A model generated the notes under the pieces. It had not been told where the DNA came from. It did not search any database and saw nothing but the letters and a program-made list of their open reading frames with translations. Shown here in pieces: positions 8,458 to 16,219 of a stretch of DNA of 26,735 bases. Made by a program: the position numbers and the translations under genes. Source of the stretch: JAGXOF01 sp046545575 (GTDB lineage: Bacteria > Chloroflexota > Dehalococcoidia > SZUA-161 > SpSt-899); assembly GCA_046545575.1 (NCBI GenBank), contig JBKGZM010000024.1, positions 1 to 26,735 of the forward strand. Direction: 5' to 3'. Position 1 is the first letter of the stretch. Every line of letters begins with the position of its first letter.

Positions 8458-9108
8458 ATGGGCTGTTTGGGACTTTTCATACTGCTGCTAATCCTGATCC
8501 CGATACTGCTTTTCCTCTTCTTTTCTCAGGTCATAACGATCTCCTTCGCCAAGCTCGGACTATCCCCGGAAGCCGCCGCAGTACTCCTCATTCTATCGCT
8601 CGTGGGCAGCATGATCAATATTCCTTTATCCCGGCGCCAGATCTCCATAGAGGAACCCGGATCACAGCGCACTTCGCTGCCATTCATATTCTATACTCCC
8701 CCAAAGGTGAGAAAACAGACACTGGCCATCAACGTAGGCGGAGCGGTAATTCCTATATGTTTTTCCATATACCTGCTTATGACCAGAGCTCCCCTGTGGC
8801 CAACGATCATTGCTACCGCTGTTGTAGCAGGAGTGGCCAAACTGCTTGCCCGGCCAAGGCCCGGAATAGGGATAGGACTCCCCCTATTCATTCCACCCCT
8901 GGTTTCAGTCGGACTGGCCCTGCTCCTCGCCCCTGACAGTTCCGCACCCGTTGCTTATATATGCGGGACCATGGGAACGCTTATAGGAGCCGACCTCCTC
9001 AACTTCCGCTCCTTCCAAAAGCTGGGAGCACAGGTCCTGAGCATCGGGGGAGCAGGGGTATTCGATGGCATTTTCCTGGTGGGAATCGCCGCTGTGCTGC
9101 TGGCTTAA
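8458..9108 (+). CDS. DUF1614 family integral membrane protein
   Basis: A 216-residue, very hydrophobic protein with about seven membrane segments. It matches what I know of DUF1614: an SMINIPLS-type loop after the second helix, the ARPRPGIGIGLPLFIPPL segment, a GTLIGADLLN motif and the GGAGVFDGIFLVGI C-terminal signature. The function of the family is unknown; the polar G-x-D residues inside helices suggest a transport or peptidase-like role, but that is speculation. The ATG at 8458 is chosen because the frame before it is repetitive spacer sequence. The ribosome site is weak (TCAGGTT), so expression may depend on read-through from tldD or on a promoter not recognised. Confidence 0.75.
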   Translation: MGCLGLFILLLILIPILLFLFFSQVITISFAKLGLSPEAAAVLLILSLVGSMINIPLSRRQISIEEPGSQRTSLPFIFYTPPKVRKQTLAINVGGAVIPICFSIYLLMTRAPLWPTIIATAVVAGVAKLLARPRPGIGIGLPLFIPPLVSVGLALLLAPDSSAPVAYICGTMGTLIGADLLNFRSFQKLGAQVLSIGGAGVFDGIFLVGIAAVLLA

Positions 9109-9170
9109 TGTTTTTGGCAAAGCGAGTATGCTACAATTTTATAGGAGTCCAAGTGAAATAGTACAGGAAC

Positions 9171-9722
9171 ATGACCGTGAAACGCAGTTTGACACTGGCT
9201 ACAGGCTTATTTATCCTGGCCCTCGCCGCGGGAGCACAGGCAACAACAACCACTTCCTCTGAGACATTAGAAGAACTCAGCAGACTCATCGAGCCCCTGG
9301 AATCGTTGAGTCCTCTGGCCCTGGCCCTGGTCATATTCCTGAACAATGTCCTGAAGGTCCTCGGCGCACTCGTCTTTGGCATCGCATTGGGCATACCTTC
9401 GCTCCTGTTCGTCACCGGCAACGGGTTCATTCTCGGAACCGTTGCAGCAGAGGTTGCAAGCACCAAGGGATATGGATTGCTCATCGCGGGACTGGTGCCG
9501 CACGGAGTAATCGAGATACCGATGCTCATCCTTGGCACGGCAGTTGGTTTCACAGTAGGGTGGGAATCGCTCAAATGGATTTTCAGGAGGGAAAGCGCAG
9601 TAAAAGCCACTCTGGTGCAGGGTCTCAAGAGATATGGCAAATGGATAGTCATCGGACTCTTGATTGCTGCGGCAATCGAGACATTTATTACCCCTTTTGT
9701 TGTGCATTTGGTAAGCGGGTAA
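9171..9722 (+). CDS. SpoIIM/DUF95-like integral membrane protein
   Basis: A 183-residue membrane protein. It starts with a signal-anchor-like helix (residues 5-23, ending AGAQA), then a short polar segment and four or five membrane helices. Features of the stage II sporulation protein M / DUF95 family are visible: the NN pair in IFLNNVLKVLG, NGFILG after the second helix, and the PHGVIEIPMLILG motif with His and Glu inside the membrane. SpoIIM itself acts in the forespore engulfment complex, but most DUF95 proteins occur in non-sporulating organisms and have no known role. Nothing here suggests sporulation. It follows the DUF1614 gene by 62 bp in the same direction and may be cotranscribed. 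Confidence 0.72.
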   Translation: MTVKRSLTLATGLFILALAAGAQATTTTSSETLEELSRLIEPLESLSPLALALVIFLNNVLKVLGALVFGIALGIPSLLFVTGNGFILGTVAAEVASTKGYGLLIAGLVPHGVIEIPMLILGTAVGFTVGWESLKWIFRRESAVKATLVQGLKRYGKWIVIGLLIAAAIETFITPFVVHLVSG

Positions 9723-9739
9723 ACGGAAACCTTTTGCCT

Positions 9740-9760
9740 CCTGCTTGACAGGCAGGATTT
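9740..9760 (+). terminator. Weak possible terminator after the SpoIIM-like gene
   Basis: CCTGC (9740-9744) and GCAGG (9752-9756) can pair around a 7-nt loop. Only ATTT follows directly, although a TTTTT run begins about 10 nt later. The stem is short, so this is only a tentative terminator between the membrane-protein genes and the tRNA promoter. Confidence 0.25.
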
Positions 9761-9772
9761 ACGGTTTTTGAC

Positions 9773-9801
9773 TTGCAAACTGTGACCGAAATCGGTAAAA
9801 T
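9773..9801 (+). promoter_or_regulatory. Promoter of the tRNA-Arg gene
   Basis: TTGCAA (9773-9778), a 17-nt spacer, and TAAAAT (9796-9801) form a plausible sigma-70 promoter. Transcription would start about 6 nt before the mature tRNA at 9813. The -35 box is a weak match (4 of 6), but position and spacing fit a tRNA promoter. Confidence 0.5.
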
Positions 9802-9812
9802 GACCATCGTGT

Positions 9813-9884
9813 GCCCCTGTAGCTCAGGGGATAGAGCACCGGCCTCCGGAGCCGGGCGCGAGGGTTCGAGTCCCTCCAGGGGCG
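9813..9884 (+). tRNA. tRNA-Arg (anticodon CCG)
   Basis: The 72-nt sequence folds as a full cloverleaf. The acceptor arm is GCCCCTG (9813-9819) with CAGGGGC (9877-9883) and discriminator G9884. The D arm is GCTC/GAGC, the anticodon stem is CCGGC/GCCGG with loop CTCCGGA giving anticodon CCG (9846-9848), the variable loop is 4 nt, and the T arm is GAGGG/CCCTC with TTCGAGT. It decodes CGG arginine codons. CCA is not encoded; GTG follows the discriminator, so CCA must be added enzymatically. The 2-oxoacid oxidoreductase operon starts 57 nt further on, without a visible terminator between them. Confidence 0.95.
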
Positions 9885-9940
9885 GTGAATTCTTAGTTTG
9901 AGCAGTGCTTTGCTTAGTTACAAAGGAAGAAAGGAAGGTG

Positions 9941-10504
9941 ATGAACGGAACAATAGAGATTCGCTGGCACGGTAGAGGAGGACAGGGGGCAGTTACTTCC
10001 TCGGAACTGGTAAGTTACGCTGCCATCAACGAGGGTAAATACGCTCTGTCTTTCCCCAGTTTCGGGCCTGAAAGGAGAGGTGCTCCCGTACTTGCCTTCA
10101 ACAGGGTCGGGGAGGAACATATCAGGATCAGGGCAGAGGTAACTGAACCTGACATCGTGGTAGTCCTCGATCCCGGCTTGCTCCGCGTCGTCAACGTGGC
10201 TTCGGGCCTCAAGCCAGGCGGGATAATAATCGTCAATACCAGGAAATCGGCACAGCAGCTGAGGGATGAATTCGGATTCGATTGCACCCTGGGAACTGTG
10301 AATGCGACCAGAATCGCGTGGGATATCCTCAAAGTTCCCATAACCAATACCGCCATGGTAGGGGCCCTGGTCAAGGGCAAAGAGGTCGTCAAACTGGATT
10401 CCCTGATCGAGCCGGTTAAAGATCGGTTCGGGCGCATTGGCGACATAAACGTCGAAGCGATGAAGAAAGCATATGAAGAAACTGTCGTAAGCGAGGTTGC
10501 ATAA
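9941..10504 (+). CDS. porC: 2-oxoacid:ferredoxin oxidoreductase, gamma subunit
   Basis: A 187-residue gamma subunit of the pyruvate/2-oxoacid:ferredoxin oxidoreductase family. The complex decarboxylates a 2-oxoacid with CoA to acyl-CoA and reduces ferredoxin. The N-terminal IEIRWHGRGGQGAVTS with RGGQG (12-16) is the family signature. FPSFGPERRGAPV and the late TNTAMVGAL segment are also typical. The start ATG 9941 follows AAGGAAGGTG; an upstream in-frame start at 9905 would add 12 unconserved residues. It is the first gene of a five-gene operon in the order gamma-delta-alpha-beta-FeS. Whether the substrate is pyruvate, a branched-chain oxoacid or another 2-oxoacid is not settled by sequence reading. 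Confidence 0.92.
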   Translation: MNGTIEIRWHGRGGQGAVTSSELVSYAAINEGKYALSFPSFGPERRGAPVLAFNRVGEEHIRIRAEVTEPDIVVVLDPGLLRVVNVASGLKPGGIIIVNTRKSAQQLRDEFGFDCTLGTVNATRIAWDILKVPITNTAMVGALVKGKEVVKLDSLIEPVKDRFGRIGDINVEAMKKAYEETVVSEVA

Positions 10505-10505
10505 G

Positions 10506-10793
10506 ATGAATAACGGGTCTCTTGGATGGAGAGATATCAAACCAGGGGCTGTAGTAACAGAGCCGGGGAGCGCTGCAGAGTATAAGACCGGTGATTGGAG
10601 GTCTCTGAGGCCCATCTGGGACAATACCAGATGCGTGAAATGCGGAATGTGCGAAATCTTTTGCCCCGAAGGTTGTGTTTATAAGAATGATGAAGGCTAT
10701 TTCGAGGCTGACCTGTCATATTGTAAGGGATGTGGTATTTGTGCCAGAGAATGTTGGACAGGGGCCATAACGATGGTGGAGGAGGAAGAATAA
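10506..10793 (+). CDS. porD: 2-oxoacid:ferredoxin oxidoreductase, delta (ferredoxin) subunit
   Basis: A 95-residue 2[4Fe-4S] ferredoxin-like subunit that passes electrons from the thiamine-pyrophosphate subunit to free ferredoxin. Two cluster motifs are complete: C43-x2-C46-x2-C49-x3-C53-P and C73-x2-C76-x2-C79-x3-C83. The N-terminal lead-in containing GDWRSLRP is typical of PorD. The ATG at 10506 begins one base after the stop of the gamma gene. Two possible in-frame codons just upstream are inside that gene and less likely. The stop TAA (10791-10793) overlaps the ATG of the alpha gene by one base, so translation is probably coupled. Confidence 0.93.
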   Translation: MNNGSLGWRDIKPGAVVTEPGSAAEYKTGDWRSLRPIWDNTRCVKCGMCEIFCPEGCVYKNDEGYFEADLSYCKGCGICARECWTGAITMVEEEE

Positions 10794-11971
10794 TGGCAAA
10801 AAGGACACCTTTAGAGGTCTCCGTAGCTGTTGCTGAAGCAGCCAAGATGGCTGATGTAGATGTGGTGGCGGCCTATCCTATCACCCCTCAAACCCACATC
10901 GTTGAAACGTTGGCCGAGATGGTAGCCAACGGGGAACTCGATGCAAATTATATCCCTGTAGAGTCAGAACACTCAGCCATGAGTGCTTGCCTCGGCTCCT
11001 CGGCAACAGGCGCTCGGACATTCACCTCCTCCGCAGGGCAAGGATTAGAGCTAATGCATGAGGCTCTATACATCGGTCCTTCCTCCAGACTCCCCATGGT
11101 TCTATCCGTGTGTAACAGAGCTCTATCCGGTCCATTAAGCGTATGGGGCGACCACTCAGATGCTATGGCCGTCCGGGATACGGGCTGGATCCAGGTATTC
11201 GTTGAGAACGGCCAGCAAGCATTTGATCATATCCTTTGGGCATTCCGGGTCAGTGAAGATCACCAGGTTCTGTTCCCCGTAATGGTTCACCATGACGGTT
11301 TTCACCTAACACATGTCATAGAGCCGATTACGCTACCTACCCAAGAGGACGTCGATCGATTTCTTCCCAAACCCCGCTATCCCTATGCCCTCCACCCGGA
11401 TAACCCGGTGAGCATAGGGTGCTATGCCCCACCCCATATATACTCAGAGGTGAAAAGGTCCCAGGATGCGGCCTTCAGATCCCCTGAGGTTAAACAGGCG
11501 ATCCTCAAGGCATGGGAGGATTTCGGGAACATCTTCGGCCGTTACTACTCCCCCGTGGAGCAGTACAGAACTGAAGGAGCTAAGGTACTACTCGTAACCA
11601 TGGGGAGCTTCAGCGAGACGGCAATGGTGGCGGTTGACAACAAACGAGAAGAGGGCAAGGAAGTAGGGATTATAAGACTGCGCCTCTGGAGGCCCTTCCC
11701 CTATGAGGAAATCCGTGAGCTCGTCAAAGACGCTGACATGGTAGTTGTCCTTGACCGATGCATATCCCCAGGAGCACAAGCGCCCGTCTATTCCGAGATC
11801 AGGTCCTGTCTATATCAGGAGGAAAACAGACCTCAGGTATTCAGCTTTACCGGGGGTTTGGGCGGCAGGGATATCGTCGTCAGTGATTTTGAGCAAATGA
11901 TCGACAAGGGCTTTGAGATGCTGGAGAAAGGCAGCGATAAGGAATTCGAAATCATAGGAGTGAGAGAGTAA
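10793..11971 (+). CDS. porA: 2-oxoacid:ferredoxin oxidoreductase, alpha subunit
   Basis: A 392-residue alpha subunit with the family YPITPQT motif (28-34), which contacts the thiamine diphosphate site. It also has VESEHSAMSACLGSSATGAR, SSAGQGLELMHEAL, and a C-terminal transketolase-like domain (LLVTMGSFSETA, IIRLRLWRPFP, VVLDR). The length is normal. It starts at ATG 10793, overlapping the delta stop as TAATG, after GGAGGAGG. The stop overlaps the beta start in the same way. The substrate is probably pyruvate given the C-D-A-B order, but VOR and KOR alpha subunits share these motifs. Confidence 0.93.
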   Translation: MAKRTPLEVSVAVAEAAKMADVDVVAAYPITPQTHIVETLAEMVANGELDANYIPVESEHSAMSACLGSSATGARTFTSSAGQGLELMHEALYIGPSSRLPMVLSVCNRALSGPLSVWGDHSDAMAVRDTGWIQVFVENGQQAFDHILWAFRVSEDHQVLFPVMVHHDGFHLTHVIEPITLPTQEDVDRFLPKPRYPYALHPDNPVSIGCYAPPHIYSEVKRSQDAAFRSPEVKQAILKAWEDFGNIFGRYYSPVEQYRTEGAKVLLVTMGSFSETAMVAVDNKREEGKEVGIIRLRLWRPFPYEEIRELVKDADMVVVLDRCISPGAQAPVYSEIRSCLYQEENRPQVFSFTGGLGGRDIVVSDFEQMIDKGFEMLEKGSDKEFEIIGVRE

Positions 11972-12897
11972 TGGATACGTTTTCTGTTTACGTTCCACAG
12001 CTTGCCCCCAAGTATGAAGGCATTGTGCCAGGACACAGGTTCTGTATTGGTTGCGGCGAGGCTCTAGCAGTTAGGCTCGCCACCAAGGCACTAGGGAGAG
12101 ACACGGTTATAACATGTGCAACCGGATGTATTGAGATCTGCACCTCGGGCTTTCCCCAAACCTCCTGGAACGTTCCATGGATTCACACACTGTTCGAGAA
12201 TGTTGGTGCTGTATCCTCAGGAGTGGAATCGGGCCTTAAGGCACAAATGAGGAAAGGCAAGATCCCCGAAAAAAGGATATACTCTGTCGGGATGGCTGGA
12301 GACGGTGGAACCAGCGACATCGGTTTCCAGGCCCTCTCAGGAGCTCTGGAGAGAGGACACGATTTCCTGTACCTGTGTTTTGACAACGAAGCCTATATGA
12401 ACACGGGAATTCAAAGGTCCAGCGCTACCCCCTACGGGGCCTCTACCACAACCTCTCCGGCAGGTAAAGTAAGCATCGGGCAGAAGACATGGAAGAAAAA
12501 TATGCCGGAAATCGTTGCGGCTCACAATATCCCTTATGTTGCTACGGCTTGCCCCAGTTATCCCTTCGATCTTATGGACAAGGTCAAGAAAGGAGCGGAG
12601 ATAGAAGGGCCAGCATATGTTCATATCTTTTCCCCGTGCCCTACCGGGTGGAGATATCCAGTCGACTTGAGCGTGAGGATAGGACGTTTCGCCGTTGAAA
12701 CAGGTGTCTTCCCCCTCTACGAGGTGGAAGATGGATCATATAAACTCAACTTCGATCCCCAACCCCTCAGGCCGATCCGCGACTATCTGAAGGCTCAGGG
12801 AAGATTCCGACATCTCTCAGAGGACGAGATACAAAAAATTCAGCAGCACGTCGAAAAGGAATACAAAAAACTCAAAGCAAGGTGTCAGGAGACTTAA
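11971..12897 (+). CDS. porB: 2-oxoacid:ferredoxin oxidoreductase, beta (TPP-binding) subunit
   Basis: A 308-residue beta subunit that binds thiamine diphosphate and a [4Fe-4S] cluster. TPP/Mg binding residues are seen as AGDGGTSDIG (109-118) and NEAYMNTG (139-146). Cluster cysteines are C25 and C28 (CIGC), C53 (ATGC) and the Cys of SPCPTGW near residue 214. The sequence keeps the TSWNVPWIHTLFENVGA region of pyruvate-type enzymes. It starts in a TAATG overlap with the alpha gene. The following iron-sulfur gene starts within a few bases of the stop, so all five genes are one transcript. Confidence 0.93.
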   Translation: MDTFSVYVPQLAPKYEGIVPGHRFCIGCGEALAVRLATKALGRDTVITCATGCIEICTSGFPQTSWNVPWIHTLFENVGAVSSGVESGLKAQMRKGKIPEKRIYSVGMAGDGGTSDIGFQALSGALERGHDFLYLCFDNEAYMNTGIQRSSATPYGASTTTSPAGKVSIGQKTWKKNMPEIVAAHNIPYVATACPSYPFDLMDKVKKGAEIEGPAYVHIFSPCPTGWRYPVDLSVRIGRFAVETGVFPLYEVEDGSYKLNFDPQPLRPIRDYLKAQGRFRHLSEDEIQKIQQHVEKEYKKLKARCQET

Positions 12898-12899
12898 AG

Positions 12900-13631
12900 G
12901 TGAAGGAAATCAAATTAAACATCGACGGCAAGGAAGTAAAGGCAAAAGAGGGCTCTACCATCGTCGAGGCGGCCAAGCAGGCCGGGATTAGAATCCCGAC
13001 CCTGTGTTATCACGAGAACTTGTCTTCATACGGAGCTTGTCGGATCTGTAGTGTGGAGATAACAGGGAATGGGAAGGCCAGGGTAGTGCCAGCATGCACA
13101 CATCATGTAGAAGAAGGGCTTACAGTGAACACCTCCTCGGAGAGAGTACTGAAGATTCGAAGGAGACTGATAGATTTGCTCCTTACCCGGGCTCCGGAAG
13201 CGCAGATAGTTCAGGACCTGGCTACGGAGTACGGGATCAAGAAATCCACGAGCAAAGAAGCCGGTACGCAACAGAAATGTGTCTCATGCGATCTTTGCTG
13301 CCTCTGCGTTCGTGTATGCGATGAGATAGTCGGGATGAAAGCAATCGGCAAGCCCGACGGAGAGAAAGGGAGCATGCCTTTCTTGCAAAACCCCAAAGCA
13401 TGTATCGCCTGTGGCGCGTGCGCCTATGTCTGTCCCACAGGGGAAATCCAAATGGAGGATGTAGGCGATACAAGGATAATACACAGATGGGGAAGGCAGG
13501 AGGAATACAAGCTCAAGAAATGCTCGGTTTGCGGCAGTTACTTCGCACCTGAGGTCCAACTAGAGTACTTCAGAAAGCGAGCAAATCTTCCTGAGGACTA
13601 CTTCGACGTGTGTCCTGACTGCAGGAAATAG
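12900..13631 (+). CDS. HoxU/NuoG-like [2Fe-2S]/[4Fe-4S] protein with C-terminal C4 motif
   Basis: A 243-residue electron-transfer protein related to diaphorase subunit HoxU and the N-terminal part of NuoG. An N-terminal plant-type [2Fe-2S] domain has C36, C47, C50 and C66. Then come two [4Fe-4S] motifs: C130-x2-C133-x2-C136-x3-C140 and C168-x2-C171-x2-C174-x3-C178-P. A last pair of CxxC motifs (C208/C211 and C238/C241) looks like a zinc-ribbon or rubredoxin-type site. The His-Cys3 cluster motif of true NuoG (HPxDCPxC) is not seen. GTG 12900 is preferred because AGGAG at 12887-12891 is 8 nt upstream; a GTG at 12882 would overlap porB. It probably links the oxidoreductase to another electron carrier. 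No NuoF/HoxF flavoprotein lies nearby. Confidence 0.85.
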   Translation: MKEIKLNIDGKEVKAKEGSTIVEAAKQAGIRIPTLCYHENLSSYGACRICSVEITGNGKARVVPACTHHVEEGLTVNTSSERVLKIRRRLIDLLLTRAPEAQIVQDLATEYGIKKSTSKEAGTQQKCVSCDLCCLCVRVCDEIVGMKAIGKPDGEKGSMPFLQNPKACIACGACAYVCPTGEIQMEDVGDTRIIHRWGRQEEYKLKKCSVCGSYFAPEVQLEYFRKRANLPEDYFDVCPDCRK

Positions 13632-13684
13632 ACTTCAACTCCTGAGCACATGTTCGAAGAGGAATCATTCTGAGGATATCTGTC

Positions 13685-13720
13685 AAGGATTGCTCTGGAG
13701 CGATCCTTATATTCTTCTCT
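13685..13720 (+). terminator. Intrinsic terminator of the oxidoreductase operon
   Basis: AAGGATTGCTC and GAGCGATCCTT (13685-13708) pair over 10-11 bp with one T-G wobble and a tiny loop. A T-rich tract (ATATTCTTCTCT) follows. It lies 54 bp after the stop of the HoxU-like gene and before the convergent livF. It may work in both directions, but only the plus-strand side has the T-rich tail. Confidence 0.65.
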
Positions 13721-13736
13721 GGAGACCGGGAGTAAT

Positions 13737-14444
13737 TTACCCTCCCAGGTAGGCTTTCTTAACAATATCACTATCACGGAATTTCTCGATGTCACCCTCC
13801 AACACGATGCTGCCAACCTGGACTGCATACCCTTTATGGGCTACTCTGAGGGCTAAGGGAACGTTCTGTTCCACCAGAAGAACACTTACCCCCTTTTCAT
13901 TTATATTCCGAATAACGTTGCCCAGCTCTTCAACTACTATAGGAGCCAGCCCTATTGAGGGCTCATCCATCAGGAGCAGCTTTGGTTTAGCCATTAGTCC
14001 ACGGCCGATGGCCAGCATCTGCTGCTCGCCCCCGCTCAGTGTCCCAGCTTTCTGGTCGCACCTCTCCCTCAATATGGGGAATTGCGCAAAAACCTCCTCC
14101 AGGTCCTTCTCTATGCTGTCCCTGTCTTTACGTGCACTGGCACCGAGTTTTAGATTGACCATAACAGAGAGGTAGGGGAAAAGCTGTCGGCCTTCCGGTA
14201 TCTGGACAATGCCAAGCTTCACTATATCAGCAGGTGGCAATCCATCTATTCTGGCACCCTCAAACCATATTTCGCCCGAGCTTATACTCTTCAAACCTGA
14301 TATCGACCTCAACATCGTGCTCTTGCCCGCCCCATTAGCACCGATCATGCTGACGACATCCCCTTCGCCTACCTCGAGAGAAACGTCCTCCAGTGCCATA
14401 GCTTTCCCATAATGGACTGTGACATGTTTTACGCTAAGCAACAT
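13737..14444 (-). CDS. livF: Branched-chain amino-acid-type ABC transporter ATPase LivF
   Basis: A 235-residue ATP-binding subunit of a Liv-type importer. Walker A is GANGAGKST (35-43), the signature is LSGGEQQM, Walker B is LLLMDEP, and SIGLAP plus the switch His replaced by VLLVEQN follow the usual LivF pattern (HAA family). ATG 14444 is preferred because it follows a GGTGGTG site and overlaps the livG stop by 11 bp. A GTG at 14456 is also open. It is the last gene of the minus-strand livHMGF block. The actual ligand could be a branched-chain amino acid, an amide, urea or an aromatic or short carboxylate, all of which use this family. Confidence 0.92.
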   Translation of the reverse strand: MLLSVKHVTVHYGKAMALEDVSLEVGEGDVVSMIGANGAGKSTMLRSISGLKSISSGEIWFEGARIDGLPPADIVKLGIVQIPEGRQLFPYLSVMVNLKLGASARKDRDSIEKDLEEVFAQFPILRERCDQKAGTLSGGEQQMLAIGRGLMAKPKLLLMDEPSIGLAPIVVEELGNVIRNINEKGVSVLLVEQNVPLALRVAHKGYAVQVGSIVLEGDIEKFRDSDIVKKAYLGG

Positions 14445-15195
14445 GTTCACCACCAAAGTAAGCCTGAATTACTTCTTTGTTATTCCTGATATCTGCAGGC
14501 AAGCCCTCGGCAATCTTCTTCCCAAAGCTAATAACGTTGACCCTGTCGCACAGGTCCATGATGCGCATGTTATGCTCCACCATTACGATAGTCACCCCTT
14601 GCGCCCGAGTCTTTTTAATAGCATCCAATGTGAATTGGATTTCGTCTGCATTCATCCCTGCAATAGGTTCATCAAGCAGCAGCAGTTTCGGCTGGACAGC
14701 CAGTGCCCTTGCTATGCCAAGCATTTTTTGATGCCCATGAGGTATATTCTTCGCAAGCTCATCCTTAATGCTGTCAAGTCCAACTAACTTCAAGATATCC
14801 AGGGCTTGTTCCATGATATATGCTTCATTACGGCGATAGGCAGGGGTATTGAAATATATGTCCAGCAAACTCGACTTCGGACGAAGATGGAAAGAGGCCG
14901 ACACATTTTGCAGGACGGTAAAATCCCCGAAAAGAGGATTCAGCTGAAAACTCCTGCCTATTCCCAGTTTGGCAACCTTATGGGGTTTTTCCCTGGTTAT
15001 ATCTTTCCCGTTAAAAACTACCGTGCCGCTCGTCGGCCGGATCACCCCGGTTATCAAATTGAACAACGTGCTCTTGCCTGCCCCATTGGGACCAATTAAG
15101 CCTACGATATTTCCCTCCGCAACATCCATATCAAATTGCTGAATAGCGGCCAAACCACCAAAATACCTGGTCAGTCCACGGATTTCAAGAAGCAT
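14434..15195 (-). CDS. livG: Branched-chain amino-acid-type ABC transporter ATPase LivG
   Basis: A 253-residue ATPase subunit. Walker A is GPNGAGKST (35-43). The long LivG-specific insertion between Walker A and the signature is present (GIGRSFQLNPLFGDFTV and the following helix). The signature region is atypical: IPHGHQKMLGIARAL replaces the canonical LSxGxQ, with HG in place of GG neighbours. Walker B LLLLDEPIAGM and the switch VEHNM are normal. ATG 15195 follows AAGGAG; upstream in-frame codons to 15225 lie inside livM and are less likely. It overlaps livM and livF by 11 bp each, which points to translational coupling. Confidence 0.92.
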   Translation of the reverse strand: MLLEIRGLTRYFGGLAAIQQFDMDVAEGNIVGLIGPNGAGKSTLFNLITGVIRPTSGTVVFNGKDITREKPHKVAKLGIGRSFQLNPLFGDFTVLQNVSASFHLRPKSSLLDIYFNTPAYRRNEAYIMEQALDILKLVGLDSIKDELAKNIPHGHQKMLGIARALAVQPKLLLLDEPIAGMNADEIQFTLDAIKKTRAQGVTIVMVEHNMRIMDLCDRVNVISFGKKIAEGLPADIRNNKEVIQAYFGGEHVA

Positions 15196-16186
15196 AACCG
15201 CTCCTTCTTTCACCACGGCGTGCAACCCACCCTTTGACTACCGCAGGTAAACCCACTATACCCTGGGGGAACAAATACACAATGATCGCCAATATAGCAG
15301 CCGAAACAAAGGGGGAATACACTTTCAGATCACGAAAGTATTCCGGGATCAAGATCAGAACAAATGTCCCGATCATAGGTCCAGCAAAATTGTTTATCCC
15401 GCCTATGAGCACGTACATCGTGAGCCACAGGGTTGCCATAGCGCCAAAAGTAGAAGGAGAGAGCACCAAATTGTAGTGAGCGTAACTACCACCCGCGAGC
15501 CCGGCGAAGAAGCACCCTACTCCTAGAACCAGAACCCTGTACCACACCTCATTAATGCCCACACTGGATGCGACAAGATGTGACTGCGCGATCGCTTTCA
15601 GATTTGTACCTATACGCGAGAATTCAAACCTGTAAAGGGCAAAGAGGCTCACCGCGGCTAAACCCAGGGAAAAGTAGTAATAAGGCACCTTGGAACCAAC
15701 AAACAGTGGCTCAATGCCAATAAAGCCGCTATAACCGCCGGTCACTGTTCCGCCTGCATAGATGATCCTGATCACGCCTATGCCGAAGAATAAGCTACCC
15801 ATTGCATAGTACAGCGACCTTAGCCTGGCAAATGGATACCCCGTCAACATCCCGATGATCATAGCTGTTAACGCCCCTAAAGGTATGGTACCCCAAGCTG
15901 GCCATCCAAGAAATTTTGAGGCTATACCAGCAACATAAGCACCTATACCCATGAAAGCAGCATGTGCGAGGGGGAACTGTCCCGAAATCGTTATCGTACG
16001 GAAGCTGACAGCGGCAATAGTGTAGAGAAATATGAGGATAAAAACATGCATCCAATAGGAGCTAAACAATAATGGTAGTGCGGCTATAATTACCACGATT
16101 ATAGCCCAAACCGCAGGCTTGACCCATTTGTTCCTACCTGTTTTAGGATCAGAGACCATAGAGGAAGCAAGCTGATTATTATCCAT
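15185..16186 (-). CDS. livM: Branched-chain amino-acid-type ABC transporter permease LivM
   Basis: A 333-residue permease with about ten membrane helices. The family motif GQFPLAHAAFMGIGAY is seen after the second helix, where LivM has GxxSLGHAAFMGIGAY. The EAA-like cytoplasmic loop region follows (RIGTNLKAIAQSHLVASSVGIN). The first ~20 residues are polar and cytoplasmic. The start ATG 16186 has only a weak ribosome site (AGGTTC). The 33-bp gap to livH and the 11-bp overlap with livG place it in one transcript. Confidence 0.92.
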   Translation of the reverse strand: MDNNQLASSMVSDPKTGRNKWVKPAVWAIIVVIIAALPLLFSSYWMHVFILIFLYTIAAVSFRTITISGQFPLAHAAFMGIGAYVAGIASKFLGWPAWGTIPLGALTAMIIGMLTGYPFARLRSLYYAMGSLFFGIGVIRIIYAGGTVTGGYSGFIGIEPLFVGSKVPYYYFSLGLAAVSLFALYRFEFSRIGTNLKAIAQSHLVASSVGINEVWYRVLVLGVGCFFAGLAGGSYAHYNLVLSPSTFGAMATLWLTMYVLIGGINNFAGPMIGTFVLILIPEYFRDLKVYSPFVSAAILAIIVYLFPQGIVGLPAVVKGWVARRGERRSGYAS

Positions 16187-16219
16187 ATATCTTTGAACCT
16201 GATTATTTGTTAATAGCCC

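Noticed and set aside
9171..9722. Reading the SpoIIM-like protein as evidence for sporulation
   Set aside because: DUF95 members are widespread in non-sporulating microbes and no other sporulation gene is in the window.
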